A stretch of 9,821 nucleotides of DNA from assembly GCA_016302985.1 (NCBI GenBank), contig JAEDMN010000119.1:1-9821 (forward strand), read 5' to 3'. Made by a program: the position numbers and the translations under genes. The DNA comes from Kiritimatiellia bacterium. Its GTDB lineage: Bacteria; Verrucomicrobiota; Kiritimatiellia; RFP12; UBA1067. Position 1 is the stretch's first letter, and each line of letters opens with the position of its first letter. Below, piece after piece: positions 1-7,658 of this stretch. The notes below the pieces were generated by a model. The model had not been told where the DNA came from and did no database searches. It worked only from the letters and a program-made list of their open reading frames with translations.

Positions 1-1
1 T

Positions 2-643
2 GATGCGTTTGGAGACTGCAGCGGGCTAACATGCGTGACGTTTGACGGCGATGCGCCGACGGTTGACATGGATGGAGCGTTCAACGGGGTTTCCGCTGCC
101 TGTGTCGTGCGGCTGCCGAGGAACAATGCGACCTACGAGGTCACCGACGGCACGTGGCAGGGCATGGCGGTCGAATGGCACGACGGCCCTGCCCAGCCGA
201 CCTTCAGCGTCGGCGGCAAGGGGACGATTGCGGAAAGCGGTGACGGACGCTATGTCGTGACGGCGAATGAAGGCGTGGCCCTGACGGAGTCCGACTTCGC
301 CTTCCCCGGGACGCGGAAGGCGTACAGGGTCGAGATCGCGTCCGGCGGCGCGACGGCGGTCGTCGCGCTCAAGGCGCCGTTCGAGGTGGAGAGGTCCGGG
401 GCGGTCGCGGACGGGCCGTGGACGGAAGACGACGAGGGGAGCGTGACGCTGAACGTCGAGATCGTGCCGGGGCTCTACTATGCGGCGGCGTCAGCGGCGT
501 CGCTGGACGGGCTCGTCTGCCCCGGCGCGTCCGCGCCCGCCACGGCCGCGACCCGTCTCGTGGTCAGGAAGCCCGTCGGCAGCCCGTCCGGCTTCTTCAA
601 GGTCTGGGTCAGCGAAAGGCCGCTGGCGGCCGGCGGCAAGTAG
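2..643 (+). CDS. C-terminal part of a large secreted beta-rich protein (5' end outside window)
   Basis: The frame is open from base 2, so the first GTG at 35 is probably not the start; 213 residues up to a TAG stop are visible. The protein is rich in Gly, Ala, Val, Thr and acidic residues, has no membrane helix and alternates short hydrophobic strands with turns, as in stacked beta-sandwich domains. The last 70 or so residues (GLYYAAASAASLDGL, then a strand RLVVRKPVG, then SGFFKVWVSERP) look like the small closing domain of secreted Verrucomicrobia/Lentisphaerae/Kiritimatiellota proteins that often ends in FYRVxVS. That likeness is from memory of the families. No sorting motif such as PEP-CTERM follows. 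It probably belongs to a separate transcription unit from the genes downstream. Function is unknown; an adhesin or a glycan-binding surface protein would fit. Confidence 0.75.
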   Translation, partial: DAFGDCSGLTCVTFDGDAPTVDMDGAFNGVSAACVVRLPRNNATYEVTDGTWQGMAVEWHDGPAQPTFSVGGKGTIAESGDGRYVVTANEGVALTESDFAFPGTRKAYRVEIASGGATAVVALKAPFEVERSGAVADGPWTEDDEGSVTLNVEIVPGLYYAAASAASLDGLVCPGASAPATAATRLVVRKPVGSPSGFFKVWVSERPLAAGGK

Positions 644-750
644 ACGATCGGCGGAAGCGGGGGGAATCGCATGCGAGCGGAACCAGACCACAGTCGCCCT
701 TCGTCAGCCCGTCGCCCGTCACCGTCACCGCTCGCGCGCCGATTGAAGAT

Positions 751-764
751 GGTTGACGGTTGAC
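751..764 (+). repeat. Tandem GGTTGAC duplication
   Basis: Two perfect adjacent copies of GGTTGAC (751-757 and 758-764) lie about 40 bases before the propeller gene. Each copy carries a TTGAC core resembling a -35 element (TTGACG at 753, TTGACT at 760). The rest of the 644-800 gap holds a GTC-rich imperfect repeat around 703-731 and no coding signal that I can support. Confidence 0.7.
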
Positions 765-792
765 TATCGGCATGCGGATAGGGTAGACTGTC
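760..792 (+). promoter_or_regulatory. Weak candidate promoter/operator for the propeller operon
   Basis: TTGACT at 760-765 matches the -35 consensus at five of six positions. TAGACT at 784-789 matches the -10 at four of six, with an 18-base spacer. The segment GATAG-N6-CTGTC (777-792) is an imperfect inverted repeat with the same layout as the perfect palindrome at 9728-9741; ten of 14 aligned bases agree. A start site about seven bases after the -10 would leave a leader of only 5 to 11 bases before the ATG at 801 or 807, which argues for caution. The strongest support is the resemblance to the downstream element. Confidence 0.35.
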
Positions 793-800
793 AGGGCAAT

Positions 801-2792
801 ATGAAAATGAGAATTGTCTTGGCCGCCTGCGCGGTTGTGGGATCCGTTCAATTGTGGGCGGAGGATCGGGATGACGTGCTGCGCGCCGCGCAGCGCAGCG
901 AGAGGGCGGGTGCCGTGTCGGAGGCCGCCCAGGCCTACCAGAGCGTCTACGCGAGCGGGAAGCTGCCCGCCCACCAGCGCCTCGCGGCGCTCTGCGGCCT
1001 GCTCCGCACGGATGCCGCGCGGCGCGCGGAGCTGAGCCGGGCCGGACTGGCCAATTCCGACGAGACCTGGAGCGGCACCGTCGCCCAGGCGCTCGCGCTG
1101 CTGCCGCCGAAGACGGTCGACGCCGCGCGCGCGGACTGGGTGAAGACCCTCCCGCCGGCCTCCTTCCTCAAGCTGCTGCGCGCGCTCGTGCACGTGAAGA
1201 ACCCCGCCGCGAGGGCCTTCCTTGCGGACGCCCTGGCGAAGTCCCCCGACGCGGCGGTGCGCTGCGCGGCCCTCGAGGGCACGGGCCGCGTCGGTTCCGC
1301 CGCCGATCTCGAACTCCTCCTGACGTGGATGCAGGGCGAAGACGCGGCGACCTCCGAGGCCGCCCGCCGCGGCATCATCCTTCTGGGCGACGCGAAGACG
1401 GACGCGGCCCTGGCCGCCCGGCTGAAGGCCTTCGCGGACAAGCCCGCGTTCCTCGCGCGCCTCCTCGACGTGCTGGCCGTGCGCAACGCCCTCGGCCAGT
1501 CCGCCGCGATCCTGCCGTTCCTCTCCCACGCCGACGTGAACGTCCGCATCCAGGCCTTCCGCTGCATCGGCCAGCAGGGCGGCTACGCGGAACAGGCCCC
1601 GCTGCTCGCCGCCGCCGCGAAGACGGCGAACGAGAAGGAGCGCCGCGAGGCGCGCAGGGCCGTGGTGAAGGTCGCCCGCCGCGCGGGCGGCGTGCAGTTC
1701 AAGGCCAAGCGCATCGGCAACTGCCGCACCGAGGCGTGCGGCGTCGCGGACTTCAACAACGACGGCAAGCCGGATGTGATCGCGGGACCGTACCTCTACC
1801 TCGCGCCCGAATTCCGCCCGGTCAAGGTCCGCGAGGTCAAGAGCGAGGTGAACGACGAGGGCAAGGGCTACGCCCACGACTTCATGAACCTGCCGCTCGA
1901 CGTGAACGCGGACGGGAAGATGGACGTCGTCTCCGGCGACTGGTTCTCGAAGGAGACGTGGTGGATCGAGAACCTCCTCCCGACCACCGCCATCTGGACG
2001 CAGCACCTCATCGAGAAGACGGGCAACATCGAGACGGGCATCCTCGTCGACCTCGACGGCGACGGCAAGGCCACGGACTTTCTGCCCGACACGCAGATCA
2101 CCTGCCTCTACCGGCTGGGCCGGGACAAGAAGGTCTCGGACTTCTTCTCGCGCGACTCCATCTCCGACGAGCGCTGCGACATGGGCCGCGGCTGCGGCGA
2201 CCTCAACGGCGACGGCCGCAACGACATCCTCACGCCCGCCGCCTGGTACGAGCGCCTGCAGGACGGCGGCTGGAAGAAGCATCCGCTCCACGTCGGCTTC
2301 GACGACGGCGGCCGCGCCCTCGGCCATGCCTCCAACCTGATCGTGTTCGACGTGAACAAGGACGGCCTCAACGACGTCCTCGTCAGCTCCGCCCACAAGC
2401 ACGGCATCTTCTGGTACGAACAGCTGAAGGACCGCGACGCGCAGGGCGAACTCCAGTTCCGGAAGCACGTCATCGACGACACCTGGACGCAGGCGCACTA
2501 CCTCGGCTGGGGCGACATCGACGGCGACGGCGTGCCCGAACTCGTCACCGGCAAGCGCTTCATGGCGCACAACGGCGGCGACCCCGACGAGTACGGCCGC
2601 CTCTGCATCTTCTACTACGACTTCACGCCCGGACCCGACCCCGTGTTCCGCAAGTACGTCGTGTCGTACGACGCGGACATCAGCGTGGGCCTGAACGTGG
2701 AGTGCGTGGACATGGACGGCGACGGGGACCTCGACCTCGTCACCACGGGCAAGTGGGGCGGCCCCGTCATCCTCGAGAACAAGACGAAATAA
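801..2792 (+). CDS. Secreted HEAT-repeat / seven-repeat FG-GAP (VCBS) beta-propeller protein
   Basis: The protein has 663 residues. The frame opens at TTG 753, but the ATG at 801 begins a clear signal peptide (MKMRIVLAACAVVGSVQLWA, cleaved before ED); ATG 807 is an alternative and sits better behind the AGGG at 793-796. Residues about 22-300 are Ala/Leu-rich helical pairs of HEAT type, for example SPDAAVRCAALEGTGRVG and HADVNVRIQAFRCIG. Residues about 305-663 carry seven calcium-binding DxNxDG-type loops starting at 317, 367, 417, 467, 517, 572 and 637 (DFNNDGKPDV through DMDGDGDLDLV). This is the FG-GAP/VCBS signature, and the number suits a seven-bladed propeller. Loop three (DLDGDGKATDF) departs from the pattern after DG. 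No catalytic motif is seen. In related bacteria such proteins sit beside glycoside hydrolases and are thought to bind sugars or proteins outside the cell; that role is inference. It leads the likely operon. Confidence 0.88.
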   Translation: MKMRIVLAACAVVGSVQLWAEDRDDVLRAAQRSERAGAVSEAAQAYQSVYASGKLPAHQRLAALCGLLRTDAARRAELSRAGLANSDETWSGTVAQALALLPPKTVDAARADWVKTLPPASFLKLLRALVHVKNPAARAFLADALAKSPDAAVRCAALEGTGRVGSAADLELLLTWMQGEDAATSEAARRGIILLGDAKTDAALAARLKAFADKPAFLARLLDVLAVRNALGQSAAILPFLSHADVNVRIQAFRCIGQQGGYAEQAPLLAAAAKTANEKERREARRAVVKVARRAGGVQFKAKRIGNCRTEACGVADFNNDGKPDVIAGPYLYLAPEFRPVKVREVKSEVNDEGKGYAHDFMNLPLDVNADGKMDVVSGDWFSKETWWIENLLPTTAIWTQHLIEKTGNIETGILVDLDGDGKATDFLPDTQITCLYRLGRDKKVSDFFSRDSISDERCDMGRGCGDLNGDGRNDILTPAAWYERLQDGGWKKHPLHVGFDDGGRALGHASNLIVFDVNKDGLNDVLVSSAHKHGIFWYEQLKDRDAQGELQFRKHVIDDTWTQAHYLGWGDIDGDGVPELVTGKRFMAHNGGDPDEYGRLCIFYYDFTPGPDPVFRKYVVSYDADISVGLNVECVDMDGDGDLDLVTTGKWGGPVILENKTK

Positions 2793-2803
2793 GGGTGTTT
2801 CCG

Positions 2804-5173
2804 ATGAAGATCAAGTTCGCATTCGTCGCGGCGGTGGCCGTGATCCTGTCCGTCTCCGGCGTGACGACGTTCTCGCCCGCGGCCGAGTCCGTGTGGCCGG
2901 CCGGACTCGAGCAGGAGATGAACACGCTCGTCGGCTTCTCGGCGGCGTTCGACCAGAAGGCCGGCGAGAAGGCCGTTCTCAAGCTCGTCGCGTGGTATTC
3001 GTACCGCGTGAAGCTCAACGGGAAGTTCGTCGCGTTCGGACCGGCCCGCGGCCCGAAGGGCTTCTTCCGCCCGGACGAGATTGACCTCGCGCCGTTCGCG
3101 AAGCCCGGCCGCAACGAGCTGCTCGTCGAAGTCGCCGGCTACAACGTGCCGAACTTCTACCTGATGGAGCAGGCGCCGTTCTTCAAGGCCGAGGTGGTCG
3201 TCGACGGCCAGGTTCGCACGGCCAGCCGCGCGAAGGGGTCCGACTTCACCGCGGTGCGGATGCCGCGCGTCCAGAAGTCGCCCCGCTACAGCTTCCAGCG
3301 CACGTTCGGCGAACACTACCGTCTGCCCGGCGCCGCTGCTGCGCCGCTGGCGCTCGCGAAGGCGCCGGAGCCGGTCCTCATCGACCGCCTCGTTCCGTAC
3401 CCCGACTACGAGGTCGCGCCGCTCGTCCCGCTCTCCTTCGCCGACGTGCGGGTCGACGCGTCCCGCAAGACCTGTTCCGGCCGCGCGCTCACCCTGCCGG
3501 GCCACAGCTCCTGGTTCAAGGGGTTCCCGATGAAGGACCTCGAGCTCAATGTGACGTACCTCTCGCAGCAGCTCGCCTACGCGAACCGCCGCGAAGCCAC
3601 GGCGGCCGAGAAGGGCGCCGCGTCCCGCGCGTTCGCCGCCGGCCAGTCGGTCCTGCTCGACCGCGGCTTCAACGACACCGGCTTCCCGGGCGCGACCGTC
3701 AAGGTCACGAAGCCCGGCCGCCTGATCGTCACCTGGGACGAGGTGCTCTCCGACGGCGAGGCCCGCGGCTCCGAGCGCTTCGGCGACTGCTGCAACGCGG
3801 TCGTCTGGGACTTCGAGCAGCCCGGCACGTACGAGGTCGCCGCGTTCGAGCCCTACACGATGCGCTACGTCGACTTCGGCGTGCTCTCGGGCGAGATGGA
3901 GCTCTCCAACCTCCACTTCCGCTCCTACAAGAACGCGACCGCCAAGAAGGCCTCGTTCCGCTGCTCCGACCCCGTGCTGGTGCAGCTCTTCGGCGCCGCC
4001 TCCGAGACCTTCCGCCAGAACGCGGTCGACGTCTTCACGGATTGCCCCAGCCGCGAGCGTGCGGGCTGGAACTGCGACGCGTTCTTCACCGCCCCCGTCT
4101 CCACGCTGCTGACCGGCAACACGGACCTCGAGCGCGTCTTCGAGGAGAACCAGGCGCTCCCGCCCGCGTTCGACGACATCCCGGATGGCGTGATCCCGAT
4201 GTGCTATCCGTCCGACCACCGCGACGGCGTCTTCATCCCCAACTGGGTGATGTGGTTCGTGCTCGAGACGGACGAGTACCTGCAGCGCAGCGGGGACCGC
4301 GCCACGGTCGACATGCTGAAGCCGCGCTTCGAGAAGTTCGTGAAGTACCTCCAGGGCTTCCGGAATTCGGACGGCCTCCTCGAGAAGCTCCCCAGCTGGG
4401 TCTTCGTCGAATGGAGCCGCTGCAACAAGCTCGTGCAGGACGTCAACTACCCCTCCAACATGACGTGGGCGGACGTCCTCGACGCGATGGACCGACTCTA
4501 CGGCCGGCCCGACCTCGCCGCCGAGGCGAAGCACGTCCGCGAGACGATCCGGAAGCAGTCCTGGAACGGCACCTGGTTCTGCGACAACGCGGTCCGCCAG
4601 AAGGACGGCACGCTCAAGCTCTCCGGCGAATGCACCGAGACCTGCCAGTACTACGCGTTCTTCCACAAGGTCGCGACGCCCGAGACGCACCCGCAGCTCT
4701 GGAAGACGATGATCACGGACTTTGGTCCGCAGCGCTACGACCCGAACAACCGCAGCAAGCTGCTGAAGTATCCCGAAATCTGGCCCTCGAACGCCTTCAT
4801 CGGCAACTACATCCGCCTCAAGCTGCTCGAGCGCGCGGGCCTCGGCCAGCAGATCCTGCGCGAGACGAAGGGCTACTTCAAGTACATGGCCGACCGCACG
4901 GGCACGCTCTGGGAGAACGACACGACCTGCGCGAGCTGCAACCACGGCTTCGCGTCCTACGCAGCCCTGTTGCTCGTGAAGTGCGTGCTGGGCGTGGAGA
5001 AGGTGGACCTCGCCGCGAAGACGGTGACGGTCAAGCCGACCGATGTCGCGCTCGACTTCTGCGAGGCGACCCTGCCCGTCCCGGGCGGCGCGGTCGTGTA
5101 CGGCTGGAAGACGGAGGGCGGCGTCCGCAAGGAGACGTTCACGGCCCCCGCCGGCTGGCGTCTGGTCAAGTGA
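2804..5173 (+). CDS. Secreted GH78-type alpha-L-rhamnosidase
   Basis: The protein has 789 residues. ATG 2804 is chosen because it opens a signal peptide (Lys-rich start, hydrophobic core, cleavage near residue 26) and has AAGGG at 2791-2795, eight bases upstream and overlapping the preceding TAA, so translation is probably coupled. An N-terminal beta-sandwich of the rhamnosidase-N kind covers roughly 55-150 (YRVKLNGKFVAFGP, then a D-x-x-PF strand). A second beta domain covers about 280-380, with GFNDTGFPG at 288 and WDEVL at 311. The alpha/alpha barrel is about 385-710 and the C-terminal beta domain about 715-789. The GH78 hallmark DCPSRERAGW starts at D413, and E418 is the likely general acid. 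TLWEND, with E704, aligns with the family's general-base region, followed by SCNHGFAS. Family knowledge predicts inverting hydrolysis of terminal alpha-L-rhamnose. The exact substrate and any non-rhamnose specificity cannot be read from sequence. Confidence 0.88.
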   Translation: MKIKFAFVAAVAVILSVSGVTTFSPAAESVWPAGLEQEMNTLVGFSAAFDQKAGEKAVLKLVAWYSYRVKLNGKFVAFGPARGPKGFFRPDEIDLAPFAKPGRNELLVEVAGYNVPNFYLMEQAPFFKAEVVVDGQVRTASRAKGSDFTAVRMPRVQKSPRYSFQRTFGEHYRLPGAAAAPLALAKAPEPVLIDRLVPYPDYEVAPLVPLSFADVRVDASRKTCSGRALTLPGHSSWFKGFPMKDLELNVTYLSQQLAYANRREATAAEKGAASRAFAAGQSVLLDRGFNDTGFPGATVKVTKPGRLIVTWDEVLSDGEARGSERFGDCCNAVVWDFEQPGTYEVAAFEPYTMRYVDFGVLSGEMELSNLHFRSYKNATAKKASFRCSDPVLVQLFGAASETFRQNAVDVFTDCPSRERAGWNCDAFFTAPVSTLLTGNTDLERVFEENQALPPAFDDIPDGVIPMCYPSDHRDGVFIPNWVMWFVLETDEYLQRSGDRATVDMLKPRFEKFVKYLQGFRNSDGLLEKLPSWVFVEWSRCNKLVQDVNYPSNMTWADVLDAMDRLYGRPDLAAEAKHVRETIRKQSWNGTWFCDNAVRQKDGTLKLSGECTETCQYYAFFHKVATPETHPQLWKTMITDFGPQRYDPNNRSKLLKYPEIWPSNAFIGNYIRLKLLERAGLGQQILRETKGYFKYMADRTGTLWENDTTCASCNHGFASYAALLLVKCVLGVEKVDLAAKTVTVKPTDVALDFCEATLPVPGGAVVYGWKTEGGVRKETFTAPAGWRLVK

Positions 5174-5193
5174 GCCGGACTCCGGTTTGTCCT

Positions 5194-5219
5194 GCGCGGA
5201 CAGCGAGAGCCGTCCGCGC
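5194..5219 (+). promoter_or_regulatory. Intergenic hairpin between the GH78 and GH123-like genes
   Basis: GCGCGGAC (5194-5201) pairs perfectly with GTCCGCGC (5212-5219) around a 10-base loop; a further T-G wobble pair is possible at the base. It lies in the 65-base gap 20 bases after the GH78 stop. Only CTTT follows, so it is not a standard intrinsic terminator. It could cause partial termination or protect the upstream message from 3' decay, tuning the ratio of the two enzymes. That role is inference. Confidence 0.5.
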
Positions 5220-5238
5220 GTGCTTTAGGGAGTGTGCG

Positions 5239-7542
5239 ATGAAGATGAAGAAGACGATTCTGCTCCTGTCGGGTCTGGGCGGCTTGGCCGCGTCCGCGAT
5301 TCCCGCCGTCGACCTGTCCGACGAAGCCCAGCGCGCCGCGCAGCCGAAGTTCGAACAGGTCTCGCATGGCTGCGGCGTGATGGACGGCGACTGGGCCGAC
5401 GGCCGCTGGTGCTACCGCTACCAGGTGACGAAGCCCTGGATCGGCGGCCTGCCCGAATGGCCGAGCGTCAACCTGAAGCCGGCCGTGTCGGACTGGTCCG
5501 CCTACGACCGCCTCGTCCTCGACGTCTACAACGCCTCCACGGGCGGCGACGTGCTCAACGTCTACCTCTCCGAACCGACGGGCCGCCTGCAGAACGGCCT
5601 GCTGGCCTCGCCCGGGCTGACGCTGGACGACTACGGCTTCCGCCGCTGGACGATTCCGCTGAAGGGCCGCTGGCCGAAGACGACGAACCCGAAGACCATC
5701 GGCCGCCTGCACCTCTTCATGACGACCCCGACTTCGGCCGACATCCGCGTGAGCGGCTTCCACCTGCTGAAGCCCGGCGAACAGCCGCCGCCCGTCTCGG
5801 AAACCTTCCTGGAGCAGGTCGTGCGCCCGGGCGAGCGCCGCGCCGAACAGCTGAGGAAGGAACGCCGGCGCGCCGCCGTGGACCGCTTCGTCGCGCGCTG
5901 CCGCGCCGCCGGGCAGTCCGGGCGCCATGCCTGGATCGGCCAGGCGACGTCCATGGAGAAGGTGCGCCCGCGCGCCGACTTCGACGTCGCCGCCGCCGAC
6001 CGCTTCGAGCTGTCCCTCGCCCGTGGCGAGTTCGAGTCTCGCCAGGTGCTCGTGATGCCGAACGGGCGGGACCTGAAGGACGTGACGGTCGAACCCGTCG
6101 GTCTCCGCCGCGGGGACGCGGAGCTGCCGGCTTCCGCCTTCAAGTGTTCCCCGATGGGCTACGTGAAGACCGTCAACCCGCCTCCGTACAAGGGCGGCGT
6201 CAACGTCGCGACGAACCTGCCCGGCGGCTACTTCCGCCAGGTGAAATCCCTGCCCACGGGCTGGTGGCCGGATCCCATTCTCGACCACCTGGACAAGGCG
6301 GACGTGGCCGGGGACGACGTGCAGAGCTTCTGGCTGCGCCTGAAGTGCCCCCGCGACCAGAAGGCCGGCCTCTACGCCGGCACGCTGCGCGTGAAGGGGG
6401 CGGGCTGGTGCGAGGAGTTCCCGTTCACGGTCCGCGTCTACGACTTCGAACTGCCCGTGCGGAGCCCGCTGCCGCTCGCGATCACGTTCGGGCCCGGCCC
6501 GCACACCCAGTTCGCGACGCCCGAGGACACGGCCCTCGCCAAACGCCTCAGGGCGGATCCGCAGTCCCCCGTCAACGCCTGGCGGAAGCACGAGACGGCC
6601 TGGGGAGACTTCCTCGCGGACCACTTCATCACGATGGACAGCCTCTACCTCAACGGCGCGTCCGGCATCCACTGGGACGTCCTCCTGCGCCTGAAGGCGC
6701 AGGGCCGGCTCGGACTCTTCAACCTCGGCTACTGGAGCTATCCCGGCGCCCTCGACGACGGCGCGAAGGACGCCTGGCGGAAGAGCACGCTCGGCCGCCT
6801 CGACGCGTCCTACCGGAAGGCGAAGGAGCTGGGACTCCTCGACCACGCCTATCTCTACGGCTGCGACGAGATCAGCCCGAAGTACTTCCCGAACATCAAG
6901 TTCGCGCTGGCCGAACTGCGCGCGCGCTTCCCGGGCGTGCCGCTCTTCACGACCGCCTACGACCACGACTTCGGCGTCGGCACGGACCTCGCGCAGATGG
7001 ATTGGTTCACGCCGACGACCGTCAAGTACGCGGAGAACTACGCGAAGGTCGCGCCGTCACGCGCCGCCGGCCACCAGGTCTGGTGGTACATCGCCTGCGG
7101 CCCGCACGCCCCGTACGCGAACATGTTCGTCGAGTACCAGGGCATCGAGCCGCGCATGCTGATGGGCGCGCAGACGGTCAAGTGGCGTCCCCAGGGCTTC
7201 CTCTACTACCAGATGACCATCTGGAATTCCGAACGCCCGATTTCCGGTCCGTCCACGTTCACGGACTGGGAGCCCCGCAGCTGGACGCGCTACCACGGCG
7301 ACGGCAGCTGGTTCTGCTGCGGTCCCGACGGCGCGCCCTGCGAGACGATCCGCATGGAGAACTTCCGCGACGGCCTCGAGGACTACGCCTACGCCCTCGA
7401 GTACGAGCGCCGCACGGGGAAGTCGTGCGACGTGCCGCCCGAGGTCTGCCGCGCCATCGACCAGTTCACCGACGACCCGCAGGTCTACTACGCCTGGCGC
7501 AACCGCCTCGCCGAGGAGATCGAGCGCGCAACCGGGAGATAG
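5239..7542 (+). CDS. Secreted GH123/DUF4091-like glycosidase with N-terminal carbohydrate-binding-like domain
   Basis: The protein has 767 residues. The start at ATG 5239 follows AGGGAG (5227-5232) by six bases and opens a signal peptide (MKMKKTILLLSGLGGLAASA). ATG 5245 is possible; the longer open frame upstream overlaps the GH78 gene and is not used. Residues about 30-185 resemble a galactose-binding beta-sandwich (YDRLVLDVYN, RRWTIPLKG, IRVSGFHLL). After a charged helix, about 245-410 is beta-rich with ARGEFESRQVLVMP, typical of the N-terminal part of DUF4091/GH123 proteins. A TIM-barrel part follows. YLYGCDEISPKYFPN contains an adjacent D543-E544 pair, matching the Asp-Glu pair that GH123 beta-N-acetylgalactosaminidases use in substrate-assisted catalysis. 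The end, MENFRDGLEDYAYALEYE, is the DUF4091 signature. Function is therefore a candidate N-acetylhexosaminidase-like enzyme; many DUF4091 proteins are uncharacterised, so the substrate is uncertain. Confidence 0.82.
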   Translation: MKMKKTILLLSGLGGLAASAIPAVDLSDEAQRAAQPKFEQVSHGCGVMDGDWADGRWCYRYQVTKPWIGGLPEWPSVNLKPAVSDWSAYDRLVLDVYNASTGGDVLNVYLSEPTGRLQNGLLASPGLTLDDYGFRRWTIPLKGRWPKTTNPKTIGRLHLFMTTPTSADIRVSGFHLLKPGEQPPPVSETFLEQVVRPGERRAEQLRKERRRAAVDRFVARCRAAGQSGRHAWIGQATSMEKVRPRADFDVAAADRFELSLARGEFESRQVLVMPNGRDLKDVTVEPVGLRRGDAELPASAFKCSPMGYVKTVNPPPYKGGVNVATNLPGGYFRQVKSLPTGWWPDPILDHLDKADVAGDDVQSFWLRLKCPRDQKAGLYAGTLRVKGAGWCEEFPFTVRVYDFELPVRSPLPLAITFGPGPHTQFATPEDTALAKRLRADPQSPVNAWRKHETAWGDFLADHFITMDSLYLNGASGIHWDVLLRLKAQGRLGLFNLGYWSYPGALDDGAKDAWRKSTLGRLDASYRKAKELGLLDHAYLYGCDEISPKYFPNIKFALAELRARFPGVPLFTTAYDHDFGVGTDLAQMDWFTPTTVKYAENYAKVAPSRAAGHQVWWYIACGPHAPYANMFVEYQGIEPRMLMGAQTVKWRPQGFLYYQMTIWNSERPISGPSTFTDWEPRSWTRYHGDGSWFCCGPDGAPCETIRMENFRDGLEDYAYALEYERRTGKSCDVPPEVCRAIDQFTDDPQVYYAWRNRLAEEIERATGR

Positions 7543-7546
7543 TGCA

Positions 7547-7640
7547 TGCGTCTGCCGCCATCCGAACGACGACGGCTTCATCCGGATGGGGCGTGTCTAC
7601 GCGGAGGCGGCGAAGAAGATTTCCGAAGAAGTGATGGTTG
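7547..7640 (+). pseudogene. Fossil C-terminus of an SGNH/GDSL-type esterase
   Basis: In the gap after the GH123-like gene one frame reads HPNDDGFIRMGRVYAEAAK followed by KISEEV. This strongly resembles the last segment of SGNH/GDSL hydrolases, where block V (DxxHPN) is followed by G-x-x-x-M and a C-terminal helix. The Asp expected three residues before the His is replaced by Val, and nothing upstream in this frame resembles the rest of the family, so the break lies close to 7550-7558. The frame runs on into the DUF4832 gene without its own clear stop. I read it as a leftover of a deleted esterase gene. A chance reading of GC-rich spacer is the alternative. Confidence 0.45.
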
Positions 7641-7658
7641 TTCCAGGAAGAGGGGACG

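Noticed and set aside
618..631. GGCCG-CTGG-CGGCC inverted repeat near the end of the first gene, considered as a terminator
   Set aside because: It lies inside the coding region, has a short stem and no T run; ordinary GC-rich codons explain it.
644..800. Short plus-strand frames through the first intergenic gap (for example around 480-756)
   Set aside because: Arg-rich shadows with no ribosome binding site; no family resemblance.
609..2570. 653-codon open frame on the minus strand, with similar long minus-strand frames at 2615-4945, 4957-6966 and 7578-8993
   Set aside because: They are mirror images of strongly GC-biased plus-strand genes. Their translations are low-complexity Arg/Ala/Val/Glu/Leu strings without domains, and the plus-strand frames carry clear families.
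1325..2803. Long N-terminal extension of the GH78 frame back into the propeller gene
   Set aside because: The extension is an Arg/Pro-rich shadow; the signal peptide and ribosome binding site fix the start at 2804.
7558..7589. CCATCCG/CGGATGG inverted repeat and the 10-bp palindrome CATCCGGATG, considered as terminator or operator
   Set aside because: No T tract follows, there is no promoter beside it, and the segment reads well as the esterase remnant.
5232..7634. 800-codon plus-strand frame overlapping the GH123-like gene
   Set aside because: Its translation is an Arg/Pro/Gly-rich shadow with no signal peptide or motif; the frame from 5239 has the ribosome binding site, signal peptide and DUF4091 signature.
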